In this document: in pieces, positions 49,372 to 60,325 of the stretch
Layout of the letters: each line of letters opens with the position of its first letter
Numbering within the stretch: position 1 is the stretch's first letter
Assembly: GCA_028023455.1 (NCBI GenBank)
Contig: JAQFVV010012416.1
Span: forward strand, 9,181,967 to 9,245,966
Direction: 5' to 3'
Length of the DNA stretch: 64,000 nucleotides
Source: Epiperipatus broadwayi
Taxonomy: Eukaryota > Onychophora > Udeonychophora > Euonychophora > Peripatidae
Translations under genes and position numbers: made by a program
Notes under the pieces: model-generated
Told to the model about the DNA's origin: nothing
The model's database searches: none
Seen by the model: only the letters and a program-made list of their open reading frames with translations

Positions 49372-49926
49372 AGGGCATATGAGCACAGACTTTCACCTGA
49401 CCCACCACTCTCCACTCTATCTCATAACACTGATACCTTGAACACATGTTGAAAAGATAAATAATCACTAATACACATATTTCATGCTAAACCAGCAATC
49501 ATCAGTTGGTCCAGATTATCATCTCTACACATATATGCAATAAGTGCTCAGATATATATTAAGATAGCCAATCTTCATACTTTAGGTCAACATGGGTGTG
49601 ATGAGAATCTTGGCCTCAGTATAGCCTTTGAGTGTTCCATCATCAGATTTTTAATTGGATGGATGGTTGAAGAGTTGGAGTGTGGAATGGATTGAAGCCT
49701 GTCCATTAAAAATATGAAGATTGGCTATCTTAATGTATATCTGAGCACTTATTGCATATATGTGTAGAGATGATAATCTGGACCAACTGATGATTGCTGG
49801 TTTAGTATGAAATACATATATTGATGATTATTTATCTTTGCGACATATATGTGTTCAAGTGTATTAGTGTTATAAGATAGAGTGGAGAGTGGTGGGTCAG
49901 GTGAAAGTTTGTGCTCATATACCCTA
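49372..49926. mobile_element. Foldback element, family FB-A, 555 bp
   Basis: The arm from 49372 (AGGGCATATGAGCACA) to about 49590 is inverted at 49926 to about 49710 with high identity. Shared blocks include CCACCACTCTCCACTCTATC, ATTTCATGCTAAACCAGCAA, ATCATCTCTACACATATATG and AAGATAGCCAATCTTCATA. The spacer is about 110 bp. The block TTTCATGCT(A/G)AACCAGCA(A/T)TCATCAGTTG is shared with the elements at 8.8 and 28.2 kb, which defines a family. Confidence 0.85.
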
Positions 49927-51997
49927 TATAAAAATATAATGTGGATTTAATAAATTTATTTTTTGACAAATAAAATATTAAGAGATAAATGCTAGTAAGT
50001 GCACATATTTAAATGGATACCCACATATAGGCTAAATCATTTATGTATTATTAAAAATGAATTTAATTTTATTAGTTTATGACAATTATAATATATTAAT
50101 TTTATATTATTATACATCACATCTTCTGTGCTTATATATAGGTGTGTTTTATGTAAATCTATTGAAATATCTGTAAATTACAATGTAATATATATATATT
50201 GTATTATTTTAATCAAAATCAGAATGCTGAATTTATATTAATAGCATACTTAGCAGACCTTAATTTCATTTTATTATTATTGTTTCTACTTAATAAATTT
50301 ATATTTCATTAAATTATTCCAGTGAATTTATTTAATCCTAAAATACATTCAAAATATTATATGTTGGTATTATATCTTGCTCACAGTAAGTTCTTGCCCC
50401 CTGAGCTGGATTCATGCATAACAATTAATTATATGGATATTAGGAGTTATGTTTGGTCTTATGGACATCCAGATGATGATGATCCTGTTATCACCTTTAA
50501 AGTTCATGCCTTACATTTTATTTATAGTTTTTATTATTATAAATGAAGTTTACAGTTGGTCAGTATATTAATGGTACTAAATGGTCATATCATTGATGAT
50601 GATCAGCATGTTTCAGTATCTCAGCATTATTTGATGTTTTTAAATATTTGGGTGGATTAGCACTTAAGTATGTGCATCCAATTTCTGCCCTAAGTTTGGC
50701 AGAGTCTAAATAATAAGCCAAGTCTATAGTGGACCATTTTCAAATCCGGCCAACAAGATTGACTGATTTTTTTTATTGTTGATCATTTATGATGATGAAT
50801 GATTATTATTATTATTCTCTGCAATACTGGTGAACTTATAGTTAACTTTATTCTTTGTTGATCTTTCATGCTCACTCCTTTTATATTTAAATTTATATTT
50901 TGTTTATTTGGGAATGATGCTGGCTTTCCATCACTTCTAGTTCACCACTGAGTTTGAACTATTACAAATGGCTACAAAATTGTGGAACTATGTAATCTCT
51001 GTTCATTCCTTCTCATTCATTACTGTTACAAAGATGGATATATGTATATGGGTGTTTACACTCTTATTTGTGTAGCACATTCTGTGAAGCACACAACAGA
51101 CCGAAGTGCCCTTAACTTTTAAAATGGCTGATTTTAGGCCTTTTCTATCTCAAAATAATTTATTAAGCAAATTTAATAGTTACATAATCATAAATGTGTT
51201 ATCATAATAATGTTCATATGAAATCATGGGCTCAATAATCATAAGTGTCTGATAAATTTAAGATATTAGAATAAATTATGTTCTGAATTTGGCAAGCAAT
51301 AAAAAATTATCACTGATATTATACTTTAATCATAGTACTCTGAGGCCTAATGACAAAGAAGTGAATTACATTATTTAAAAACTTATAGATGATTCAAGTT
51401 TGACAAGTTTGTTAATGGGTAAATATTTCTGGTTCAATTTCTGATTATGTTAACATTAACCTCTTTCAATTTGTGCAGATCTGTATAACTCAGATAGTGG
51501 TACTAATCTATTTGAGAATAGAAATATTAAGCATTCCTAATGATGCTAAGGTTTTCCTATAAGTATAATATTTTGTCATGCTATTAGTAAATCAAGCTTG
51601 CAAGTTCTTCTAATATAAAATAAATATGATATACACTCTACATAGAAAGTTCATTTGAAATAAATCATTACTCATATTAGCAATACTTAATCCAAAATCA
51701 ATGTTTCTGATATTAATAATTGTGATTTTATTTAACAAGTTAAAGAAGAAGCTTATCTATTACATTTATTTACAAAACCAAGATATTTGAAAAAAAAATT
51801 AAATAGGACACATGACATAATATAACAAAAATTATTTGTTTAATTTGTTTTAAAAAAAATTTATGCAAAGTTTAATAATTTTAAATTGATCCTGAATTAT
51901 TAAATTTCAGATCAAAATAATTTTACACAATAAATCTCTTCACAACAATAAATAAATAATATTTTTCTTTAAAAAAATTATTGAAATACTATCATAC

Positions 51998-52129
51998 CTG
52001 TTCTGCACTTGTCATGCATGTAGGAAGAAGTGGAATCACTGGAAACATATATTCCAAGGGATAAATCATGGATACAAAGGCCATAACACTCATAGATAAT
52101 GCATTGTAGTCCCTAGATTGTAACACAAT
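51998..52129 (-). CDS. MADD: MADD exon, cDENN domain core
   Basis: This is a 132-bp internal exon of 44 codons, phase 0 at both ends. The acceptor reads tttcag and the donor CAG|gtatga. The peptide opens with [18 protein letters not shown] and continues through [13 protein letters not shown] to end in TSAEQ. This is the signature of the cDENN lobe in MADD, where a hydrophobic strand and helix pack against the Rab. The preceding MADD segment (the helix that ends in LLEHK) is missing here and must lie in an exon at higher coordinates. I saw no match to it between 52.1 and 64 kb. The exon sits in otherwise non-coding, AT-rich DNA, and a TCCA/TCTA microsatellite lies about 40 bp upstream in the intron. 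Confidence 0.95.
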
Positions 52130-52179
52130 CTGAAATAAACAAAGAGAGGCGATATTTCAAATAAATTTCCTTTCTGTCC

Positions 52180-52215
52180 ATCCATCCATCCATCCATCTA
52201 TCTATCTATCTATCT
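52180..52215. repeat. Compound microsatellite (TCCA)n(TCTA)n
   Basis: About five CCAT units pass into five CTAT units, 50 bp from a MADD exon acceptor on the intron side. Confidence 0.9.
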
Positions 52216-53585
52216 CCTATATAAGTATTTATATATATTTTACAAACTACCCATGGAAAGATATAGAACACATTTTGAAAACAATAGTAGTAAAAGATAT
52301 TTTATTGAAGCAAATTATCCTGAACTCATAACTAAATATTATATATGACCACAAAATAGGATATTATACTTAACTATTATTTTATCAATATTTCATTTTG
52401 CATTTAAATCGTATATACTGAAAATATATTAAATACTCTTTGCACTTTGTGCAAAGGTAGGAATGACTGATTCCATGGCTAAAGGTTCTTGAATCAATTT
52501 CCAGTTGTAAAAAAAAATATCTTAGTATAGCCAACTGATTGGAGCTGTGTGCTTAACCTTTCACTTTTATGCTCAAATATCACGACTTCCCTAGAAACGG
52601 ATGCCGTTTTCATTTATATAATAAAATTTTTATAAGGAACTGATGTTTATTAATTAATATTACGATTATCCATTTCAACTTGGTTGTTACTTGTGTAAAT
52701 CATATTCCCAATGAGAGGGAATTGGTTGGAAATGATCACTTTTGGAACTATAGGTTTCAAATTCTTTCCATTATAAAAGCCTTAATAAATCTATGGGGAA
52801 TTAACAGCGGGGGGGGGGGGGATTAAAACGTTGTAATTTAATCTTTCAACAATGGGCAAAAACATTATGAAAAAAAAATTAGTATTAACATGAAAAATCC
52901 TGCTTCCAATGTTCGTTTTGATCCAAATAACAGAAATGTTTTTAGAAAACAAAATACTGAATCAACATTTCGACTTAATAATGTACTGTTAAATAACCAA
53001 TAAAATCATTTTCTCTTTCCAATAACTCCTCTAGCTAATTCTTTTTTTTCTTCACCAGATTTATGCTAACTAGTATAAGTTCTAGTAATCAATAATATTT
53101 AAGCAGATTGCACTTCTTAATAATTACTGAAACTTATACTAGGCGGCATAAATGTGGTGAGAGAAAAAAAATTGCAGATAAAGTGTAATTAAGTAGGTGT
53201 CATGTAATATTAATTGGTTTTAATTCCAGGTAACTACAGATTTTTGAATATGTCTAATATCATCTCTTCTAGCATTACTCATAAGTCAAAAACAATAAAA
53301 AAATTATAATTTTTTTGGCACCCTGAATCTAATTTTCAAACCCATGTAATTTTTCATTCCTATTTCTTAATAATTTATTATTACAGGCTAAGAGCAATGA
53401 AAGCTTCAGATTTTTGCTATCTGTAATAATTTAACTGCCAGCATAGCAAACCCAAGTATTGCTATTTATTTTTCTCGAATCTATTCATATATTATATATA
53501 CTAATATCAAGGAAAACATTATTATACTGCGCTTCCAATGCACACTAGAGAAGCTATATTTTATTTGTTTTTTTTATTTTTTAAA

Positions 53586-53679
53586 TGTCATAGCATCGGC
53601 CGGGACGCGAACCCACAACCCGGGCAACTGCCTGCGAGTGCAAGGCAGTCACGCTGACCTCTCGACCACCAATGCAAGA
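53586..53679 (-). repeat. tRNA-derived SINE-like copy with target duplication
   Basis: On the minus strand GCATTGG (5') and CCGATGC (3') can form a 7-bp acceptor stem. TGGTCGAGAGG matches the RNA polymerase III A box fully, and GGTTCGCGTCC matches the B box with one change. GCTATGACAT follows as a short 3' tail. The copy is flanked by CTATATTTTATTTGTTTT (53554-53571) and CTATATTTTAATTGTTTT (53680-53697), 17 of 18 identical, which indicates retroposition. There is no SINE body beyond the tRNA part. Confidence 0.8.
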
Positions 53680-53776
53680 CTATATTTTAATTGTTTTATT
53701 CTGGCTTAGCACTTTCGGGACCTATTTGCTCCCATATTAATTAATAGCGGTATTGTTCTCAATTTTGTGTTATCGT

Positions 53777-54235
53777 TAGTGTATGCAAATTAATCAACCA
53801 ATCCATTTCTTGGAAATTGAGAAACATGACTCTCATCTACTGATGACCTTCGGGTCGTTTGCAGTGAAATATGCCTCTTTTATTTTGCATTTAGTATCAC
53901 TTTTTTTCCAAGCACATTATTTCAGCATTGGTGGATTCAAAATTGTAATTAGATGTTTTTGGTGTTCTAGGAATATTGAACTGCCTTCATTTTTAGTGCG
54001 AGATCTGTTATATATGTACAGGTGTTGAGATATTCTGGTAGTGACAGTAGCCCGAGTTTCCCCATAATACATGGCTCAGCAGCCAGCTTGTGGGCATGTT
54101 ATTTTATATAACACCCAAGGGGTTTGACCTGGATTGATTTTATCTTTGGAGTTGTTAATGAGTCTGTTAGTAGCTAGAGGGGGTGGTGTGAAAACTTATT
54201 TTGCTAATAGCTTATAATAGTAAATACATAATTGA
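53777..54235 (-). pseudogene. Second, decayed Penelope-like GIY-YIG fragment
   Basis: The minus strand from 54235 to 53777 follows the 24-kb ORF segment by segment: TPPPLATNRLINNSKDK, then VLYKITCPQAGC, a TGA stop, MYYGETRATVTTRISQH, IKEAYF and FSISKKW. The GIY-YIG pair (LYKI and YYG), the Arg and His that follow, and the KEA glutamate can all be placed. The copy has at least two in-frame stops and frameshifts. No inverted arms like those at 24 kb were seen. A tRNA-derived SINE sits about 100 bp to its left and another about 200 bp to its right. Confidence 0.75.
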
Positions 54236-54443
54236 GAATACTGAAGCTCCATCTAGAAGTTATTTAATAATCAGCTTATGAATTGTTGAGCTATAAGAAT
54301 ATAGGGCCCACAATATTCAGTTCCTAAAAATTAACAACTATAAATAAAAATTAGCTAGAATCTAATTTTACATAAAACAATTTTTTGTTTAATTTATTTG
54401 AACAGTGTGAAATTTTTATTATTAAATATACGGCTTTCTTCTT

Positions 54444-54538
54444 ATGTCATAGCATCGGCCGGGACGCGAACCCACAACCGTCTGCAACCAACTACTTGCT
54501 TGCATGGCGGCTGCGATACCTCTCGGCTAACAACGCAA
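54444..54538 (-). repeat. tRNA-derived SINE-like copy with exact 14-bp target duplication
   Basis: This copy belongs to the same family as the 53.6-kb copy: an A-box-like TAGCCGAGAGG, the B box GGTTCGCGTCC, and the GCTATGACATAAG tail on the minus strand. The middle (anticodon region) differs strongly. AAATATACGGCTTT occurs exactly at 54424-54437 and 54542-54555, a clean target-site duplication. The insertion is therefore relatively recent. Confidence 0.85.
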
Positions 54539-55363
54539 GACAAATATACGGCTTTTTATAAGTAAATGTATAGCTATATAATTTTATTTTGGTCAGAAGA
54601 AATTATAAACAATTTCATTTATATATATAAACCTAGGAATTGATGAGCATTGCAATTATGGTCCCTATTAAATTTAATTAAATATCTTATTCACATAATC
54701 ATTCGTCCAATTACAAAGCAGCAAAAATTGAATCACTTTTTTTACAGAGGACAGTTAGATACTGATATTTTCAAGATTAAGCATCAAATTTTATGTTTCT
54801 ACATCTGATTCAAATTGACCTTAAGTAATATATTCATAAGATAGAATATTTAAATAATTAATTTTAATAAAACTGGTAATTTTCATTATTTACAATGACT
54901 TGGGAACTTATACGGCTATTAAAATGACTATTCAGAGATTTTTCTTTGTGAATATTACTTAAGATACCAATTTGAATCAAGTCATAGAAATGCCTCTGAA
55001 TGATATGATATTGCATCTTGAAAAAATCCTTGCCTATATTGTCTTCTCTAATTAGTAACTTGTGTTATAGATGAAAATATTTCACTTTCATTTATTATGG
55101 AGTTGGATCACAACATGAATGAAATACTTAATTAAATTTACTATAAATGGCACTTAGATTCACTGCGTCTCAAAATATTATATATTAATTGATGTTATTT
55201 AATTACAATATTACACAATCATGATAAATTATAAAATGTATAAGATTATTGAAATAAATATTTAGAGATTCTGTTTTAGAAATATTACTTAAGATGAATT
55301 TGAATCAGACTGTAGAAACATTTCATATATAATGTTGAATCTTACAAATGTCATTGTCAATAC

Positions 55364-56833
55364 CAGGGGTGGCCAAGACGTCGACCACGTAATTTTTTTT
55401 TTTGTAAAATTTGCTTCTAATTTATTTTAATACAATTCTAAAACAATAATTTTCTTTTTTTTCTTGAATTTTTTTTAAAATTCAGGACCAGATCTAGAAA
55501 ATAATTATTTATAGTTAATTAAAATTGTAATTTAATAAATATTTTACAAAGTGACATGAACAAGTAATCCTAAAGAGCTGAGGTAATTTAATCTTTTGTC
55601 GATTAATTTTCTTATTGGCCAGATTGAGTAAAAATTTGGGTGATTTGATTTATTAAATATGAATCTAGCCTGCCTTCCTTTCTGAAATATATTAATACAC
55701 AAAAATCAGAATTGTTTTAATTTGGCTTCTAAAAACTGAATTATTTTACATTCAAATTGATTAAATGTATCGAAAAATTTAAAATTATGTTAATAACTCA
55801 AGAAAAAATAAGCAAAACATGAAAAATAGCCTTCAGTAAAACAAAGAAATTATATTTCAACCAATCATTACATGAAAACGCTGGTGATTTCTTGTGTCTT
55901 AGAAATTATGATCGCTGATTAACTCACTTCTGTTAACTATTTTTCATCTAAAATTAAATACTTTAAATAAAAATCTAAATCTAGCCACATTATTGGTCAA
56001 TATAGTGTAACAAGTAATTATAAAATCCATAAATATTTACGAAAAATAGTTGCAATTTGCTAGTTATCGCTGAATATCATTGATATGCAAATAGCAATCA
56101 ACATTATTCACTCGTCTTGAATAACAGTCAAGTGCTATTCACTTTTGCTTGATTATTTTTTTTGTAAAATTTAAAAAATTATGAGAAATATATTTATTTA
56201 CATTCAAAATCTATTACAAAGCATAAAACATTTTGGTTTGATTTCTGACTTTGACACTTAGAAACACCTGAAAAACAATAGCCAAAGTTGACAACAGCAC
56301 CTTATAGGGAAAAGATGCGGGACTATATACAATAGACTGCAATCAGAAATCGATTTTTTGTGAAAAATATTGCCAATAGCAGATTTTTTTTAGAATTAAA
56401 ATTTTAAAAGCTACTAATTTGCAATGAAATAAGCATAAAATAGTGAAAATGTGACCAAAATTGGCCAAGAGATAGTGCAAAATATAGAAATTATGTTTCT
56501 TTTTTGCAATAATCACTTTAAAGTTAGTAATCATACTAAAATGTCTTCCGACAGTTCGTATCTTCGAGAAAAAAAAACTCATCAGTTTGTAAGTATCTTC
56601 TAAAAATGTCTCCAATATTTATGAGTATTTAAAGAGCAGTTATTAAAAAAAAAAATTTGTAAGTACATTCTAAAAAAAGCAGGACATTGAACCGTTAATT
56701 TTTTCAGTTCCGGCAAAAAATGATGTTTATTTTCTAGTTTCCGATTTGAAGCCCTGAAAAAAAATGTAATCGTCCCCAGGTACACTTTCACCAAAAAAGT
56801 CGCCCCCAATGTCTAAAAGTTTGGCCATCCCTG
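55364..56833. mobile_element. hAT-type non-autonomous DNA transposon
   Basis: The left end CAGGGGTGGCCAAG and the right end (minus strand) CAGGGATGGCCAAACTTT form the terminal inverted repeats. This CAGGGGTGGCCAA-type end is widespread in hAT elements. Directly outside are 8-bp flanks GTCAATAC and GTCTATAA, identical at six positions and close to the hAT target preference nTCTAGAn. The element is 1470 bp. Small minus-strand frames near the right end (56343-56912) show no recognisable transposase, BED finger or dimerisation motif, so it was probably mobilised in trans. The interior is AT-rich with poly-A/T runs. Confidence 0.85.
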
Positions 56834-57109
56834 GTCTATAACATCTTCCATAATTAATAATTTGGTCATAGTGGAAAGAGTTTCTATTTTCGTCTGCTTT
56901 GTTATTGGGCAATGATTGAGATTTTTAATTGAATTTATTATAAATGGTATTTGGAAAGTTCATGCCTCCTAAAACATTGCATATTAACTGATATTCTTTA
57001 TATATATCATTAATAACAATATTTTGATACTAGTTCCTTATTCATAAGTTGTCAACCAGTGAAAAAGATATTAAGATTGACCTTTCCCATTAAATATGTA
57101 TTTTTCAAA

Positions 57110-57180
57110 CACAGCAAAACTCTCCATATAGTAGTGCCATCTTGTGCTAACAAGAGCAATCATGTGATATTTTTCAAACA
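57110..57180 (+). repeat. R400 end fragment
   Basis: GCAAAACTCTCCATATAGTAGTGCCA and a following AGAGCAATCATGTGATAT match the plus-sense R400 unit. Only about 65 bp remain. Confidence 0.6.
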
Positions 57181-60021
57181 ACCTCTGATCGTCAAGAGCA
57201 GAATCTTCTAACCAAAAATAATAGTCCAATTTTCTATTTTAACATTGTGATTTTTAAATACAAGCATAATTCATATACTTGGAGTTTATATGTAATATTG
57301 AACAAATTTTAGTTATTATAATGTGATCAGAAATCAACTCCACCCATTGAGAAATGTGTATAAGATTATGTATATATTTATTTGTTAGATAATATATTCA
57401 AGCACAATATCAATAACTCCATAAATATGATATTCAAAAAAAAGTCAGGCTATTCCTTTATAATGGAGAGTTTCAGACATCATGTCTCAGGCTCACCTGA
57501 TAATATGTATGATGGGAGAATTCTATCTAATGTCTCTTTCACTGATTGATAGCTTAATAAGAGTATCAAGCCCATACTAGGAATATAGTGAAATAATTTG
57601 ATTGGTTACATATGTCTTTCCAACATGAAAATTATTATACAAACACATACACAGGATATAAATATATAAAAGACAATAGCAATGATTTCCATTTCCATGA
57701 ACTATCAATATGATTGTACTGTTTTTGTTAGAAAACATGCAAATATAAAATGATTATCTATACATGCAATATCAAATATTAAAGAGATGAACTTTCAAAT
57801 AGGTAATGTATTACAAGGCCAGATTTAAATTCCCACTAGATGAATACAAAGCTTTATGTAATGCAGCCAACAATTAATTAACACAAAGAGGGACAGTATA
57901 ATAATATTAACAACACAACAAAAGAAAATTATTTTTGATAGCATACATATATTTGAAAGTGGTATATTTATTAATAATTAATTATTAGTGCAAAAATATT
58001 ATATATCTGAAAAAGAGAGGAAAAAATATTATACATTACTATCATGTTTTTCCCCCATTTTTTCTAGACATACACTAGTACATTTGTATTAATATTATAT
58101 GTTATCAACACTCACGAAAAGACCATAACAATGGTTGAAATATTAGTTACAAAAAAATTAATAAAAATAAATAAAGATTTGTAAAAAAAATTATGATTTG
58201 GATATTATTTTTAATTAAATGAAATCAAATCAATTTTAATAAAATGTATAATAACCAAACATTATGAATGTAAATTTTAAAATTTATGTGTTTAAAAAAA
58301 GTATCAAATAGCTTTTTGTTCTTAACATATCCTCATACATATATATTGTAACAGTAGCTATTAGCCACAGCAGCAGAAGCAGTAAAATGTACAAGTAAAA
58401 TAATATGACACTAATAGTTAATGAACTAAAGCTCATTCTTCATACAAATATTTATTTACTTTAGCTACTGTGCACTTCAAACATAACACATCAAAGAGCA
58501 GGTTCTCAGAGGTATGGGAAGGCTTTTCTTCTATGGATTGTATATGTGGCATTAATTACGTATATTTTATCAGAAAATGTTATGTATAAGAAAAGTATTA
58601 TAGCTGTATGCTAATTCAATATAATGAAGTAATATGCTTTATGAAATAGCAAAATATTTTATTCTATCCTTGCTTTAGTGAATGCACGAAATAACAATTA
58701 ATAAATTTAAAAATAAGGAAATAATTTATTAATGACAAAATAAAATAATCAATAAATAGATAATAAAATAAATCACTACAATCTTCTTTGGAAGATTTTC
58801 TTTCTTGAGTAGTTTTCAAGTCAGAAATTATAATAAAAGTTCAAACACTTTTTCTCTTTATAACTTTACATGTTAACGACACAGTTCACGCTCTAAATAA
58901 TTCAAGTTCAAATATTATGTTCTTACAGTTCCTTCATGAATAAAAATAATATCATTTTTGACATGTTCCACGATAGTTTTAATTCTTTAGTTTTTTAAAA
59001 GTTCAATAATCTTTTCATTTATTTTTCCTAAATATTTACAAATAATAAACAATATCAAAGCATTAAAAGTTCTGACTTCTTGAATATTTTATCACAGTCT
59101 TAAAGGTTTTTTCCCCCTTCCTTTAAATATTTTACTTCCTTTCAGTATTGGTTAAATAAAACATTAAAGGCAATTACACAAGGAGATAGTATTCTTATTC
59201 CTTCTCTGGCAATCAATTTATAGAATTCCATTTACCAATAGCAGTTTTTAACTAGTTGATAAGGAAAATACATTGGGCATTGCACTAGGTTAGAAACCAA
59301 TGAGCTATTTGCTTTAAATTAGTGCTTCATTTTTCATACAAGCCTGAATACAAAGAGTATTTCCATTACTTTAAGTAAATTAAAATAAGTAGAAATTTTC
59401 ACTTCTTGTGAATATTTTCTCTTTTAATTGTTTGATAATTAATTCTGCTTTTTTACCCTCTACTTCAAAAAAAGGGGGCAAGAAAGAATAAAAAAACTAT
59501 CTCATTTTAATATTTTTCAATTTCATTTACATACCAAAGCTTATGTCGTATTTATAAATCTTTTTGGGGTCATCCCCATAATGAATTTAAAGTACTTTAT
59601 TTTTAACAAAGGTAAAATTTATCAAATGAATACATCACATTATTTTCCAAAAGTATAATGATGTAACTTTGGCATGGCCAATATATATATATGTTAATTT
59701 ATTTTAAGTATTTTGAGATTATGGTACAAGCTTTTAAACATTAATTTATCATTAAATAATATATCACCAGTATTCAATCTTTATTAACGACTGGGATACT
59801 TTTCTCATGTAAGCAGACTATATAATCTACTACTATAAAAACTTGATTTAGTAAAAAATAACAAATAAAATCAAAACATTTAATTGCTAAATAAAATTAC
59901 AAGACGTAAAATTTGACTACTTATACTGTAAACTTTAACTGATGTTCGACATTATTTAGACACAGATAATATTGATGGCAACAACATACAGATATACATA
60001 ACAACAAATATGGATAAAACC

Positions 60022-60325
60022 ATGTGATCACCATTTCATATACTTACACAAGCTGTTAATAACAGTAGCAAACTCTCCATACAATAGTGCCACCAAGTGC
60101 AAGTCTTAGTAATCAATGGATGCAAGAAGATTTGTGCATAAAATCCCTACCTAATGTGTACTCATATCTCCAGATTAGTTTTTAACTTGTGCTTTTCATC
60201 AGTGAGAAGCCTTGGATTTGAGAGCACTGCACCTATATCTTAAGATCTAATGCAATCCTCCTGCGGCCATTTTTTACCTATTTAGTGGCACTACTGTATG
60301 GAGACTTTGTTACTGTTATTAACAA
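60022..60325 (+). repeat. R400 copy, plus sense
   Basis: This is a nearly full coding-like half: CATGTGATCACCATTTC, AAACTCTCCATACAATAGTG, AATCAATGGATGCAAGAAGA, CAGTGAGAAGCCTTGGA, GAGAGCACTGCACCTATATC. It then passes into GTGGCACTACTGTATGGAGAC, the next unit's border in the opposite sense. The frame seen in other copies is interrupted here. Confidence 0.7.

Larger units (their letters stand above)
35681..51997. other. MADD intron (16.3 kb)
   Basis: The largest intron contains the giant foldback (38.5 kb), a tRNA-like SINE (43.2 kb), the piggyBac relic (46.7 kb) and the 49.4-kb foldback. Near 41800-42000 the plus strand has coding-like text (YCHECELGSGL, one stop, then KPYSDLKYVNTFC and YPKYLKTVL), and YLLYADDSKNF near 42275. 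Both might be retroelement debris. The rest is AT-rich with no gene. Confidence 0.6.
13883..52129 (-). other. MADD: MADD / Rab3-GEF gene, internal part (five exons, four introns)
   Basis: This is the span of the only host gene I can support. Five exons on the minus strand, each with an AG acceptor and GT donor, join in one frame to encode 221 residues. They match the middle of MADD (DENN/MADD, Rab3 GDP-GTP exchange protein), a cytosolic exchange factor that activates Rab3 and Rab27 GTPases on secretory and synaptic vesicles and also binds death-domain receptors. The order is conserved: late cDENN, dDENN, then the block before the long disordered middle. Every exon boundary is phase 0. The introns (about 16.3, 12.6, 6.6 and 2.1 kb) are filled with transposons. 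The N-terminal uDENN and early cDENN exons should lie above 52129 and the C-terminal exons below 13883; I did not find them in the window. The family name is confident; one-to-one orthology is inferred. Confidence 0.93.

Noticed and set aside
50322-50546. 74-codon plus frame with YGHPDDDDP
   Set aside because: The acidic run comes from a GATGATGAT repeat; the rest is of chance composition.
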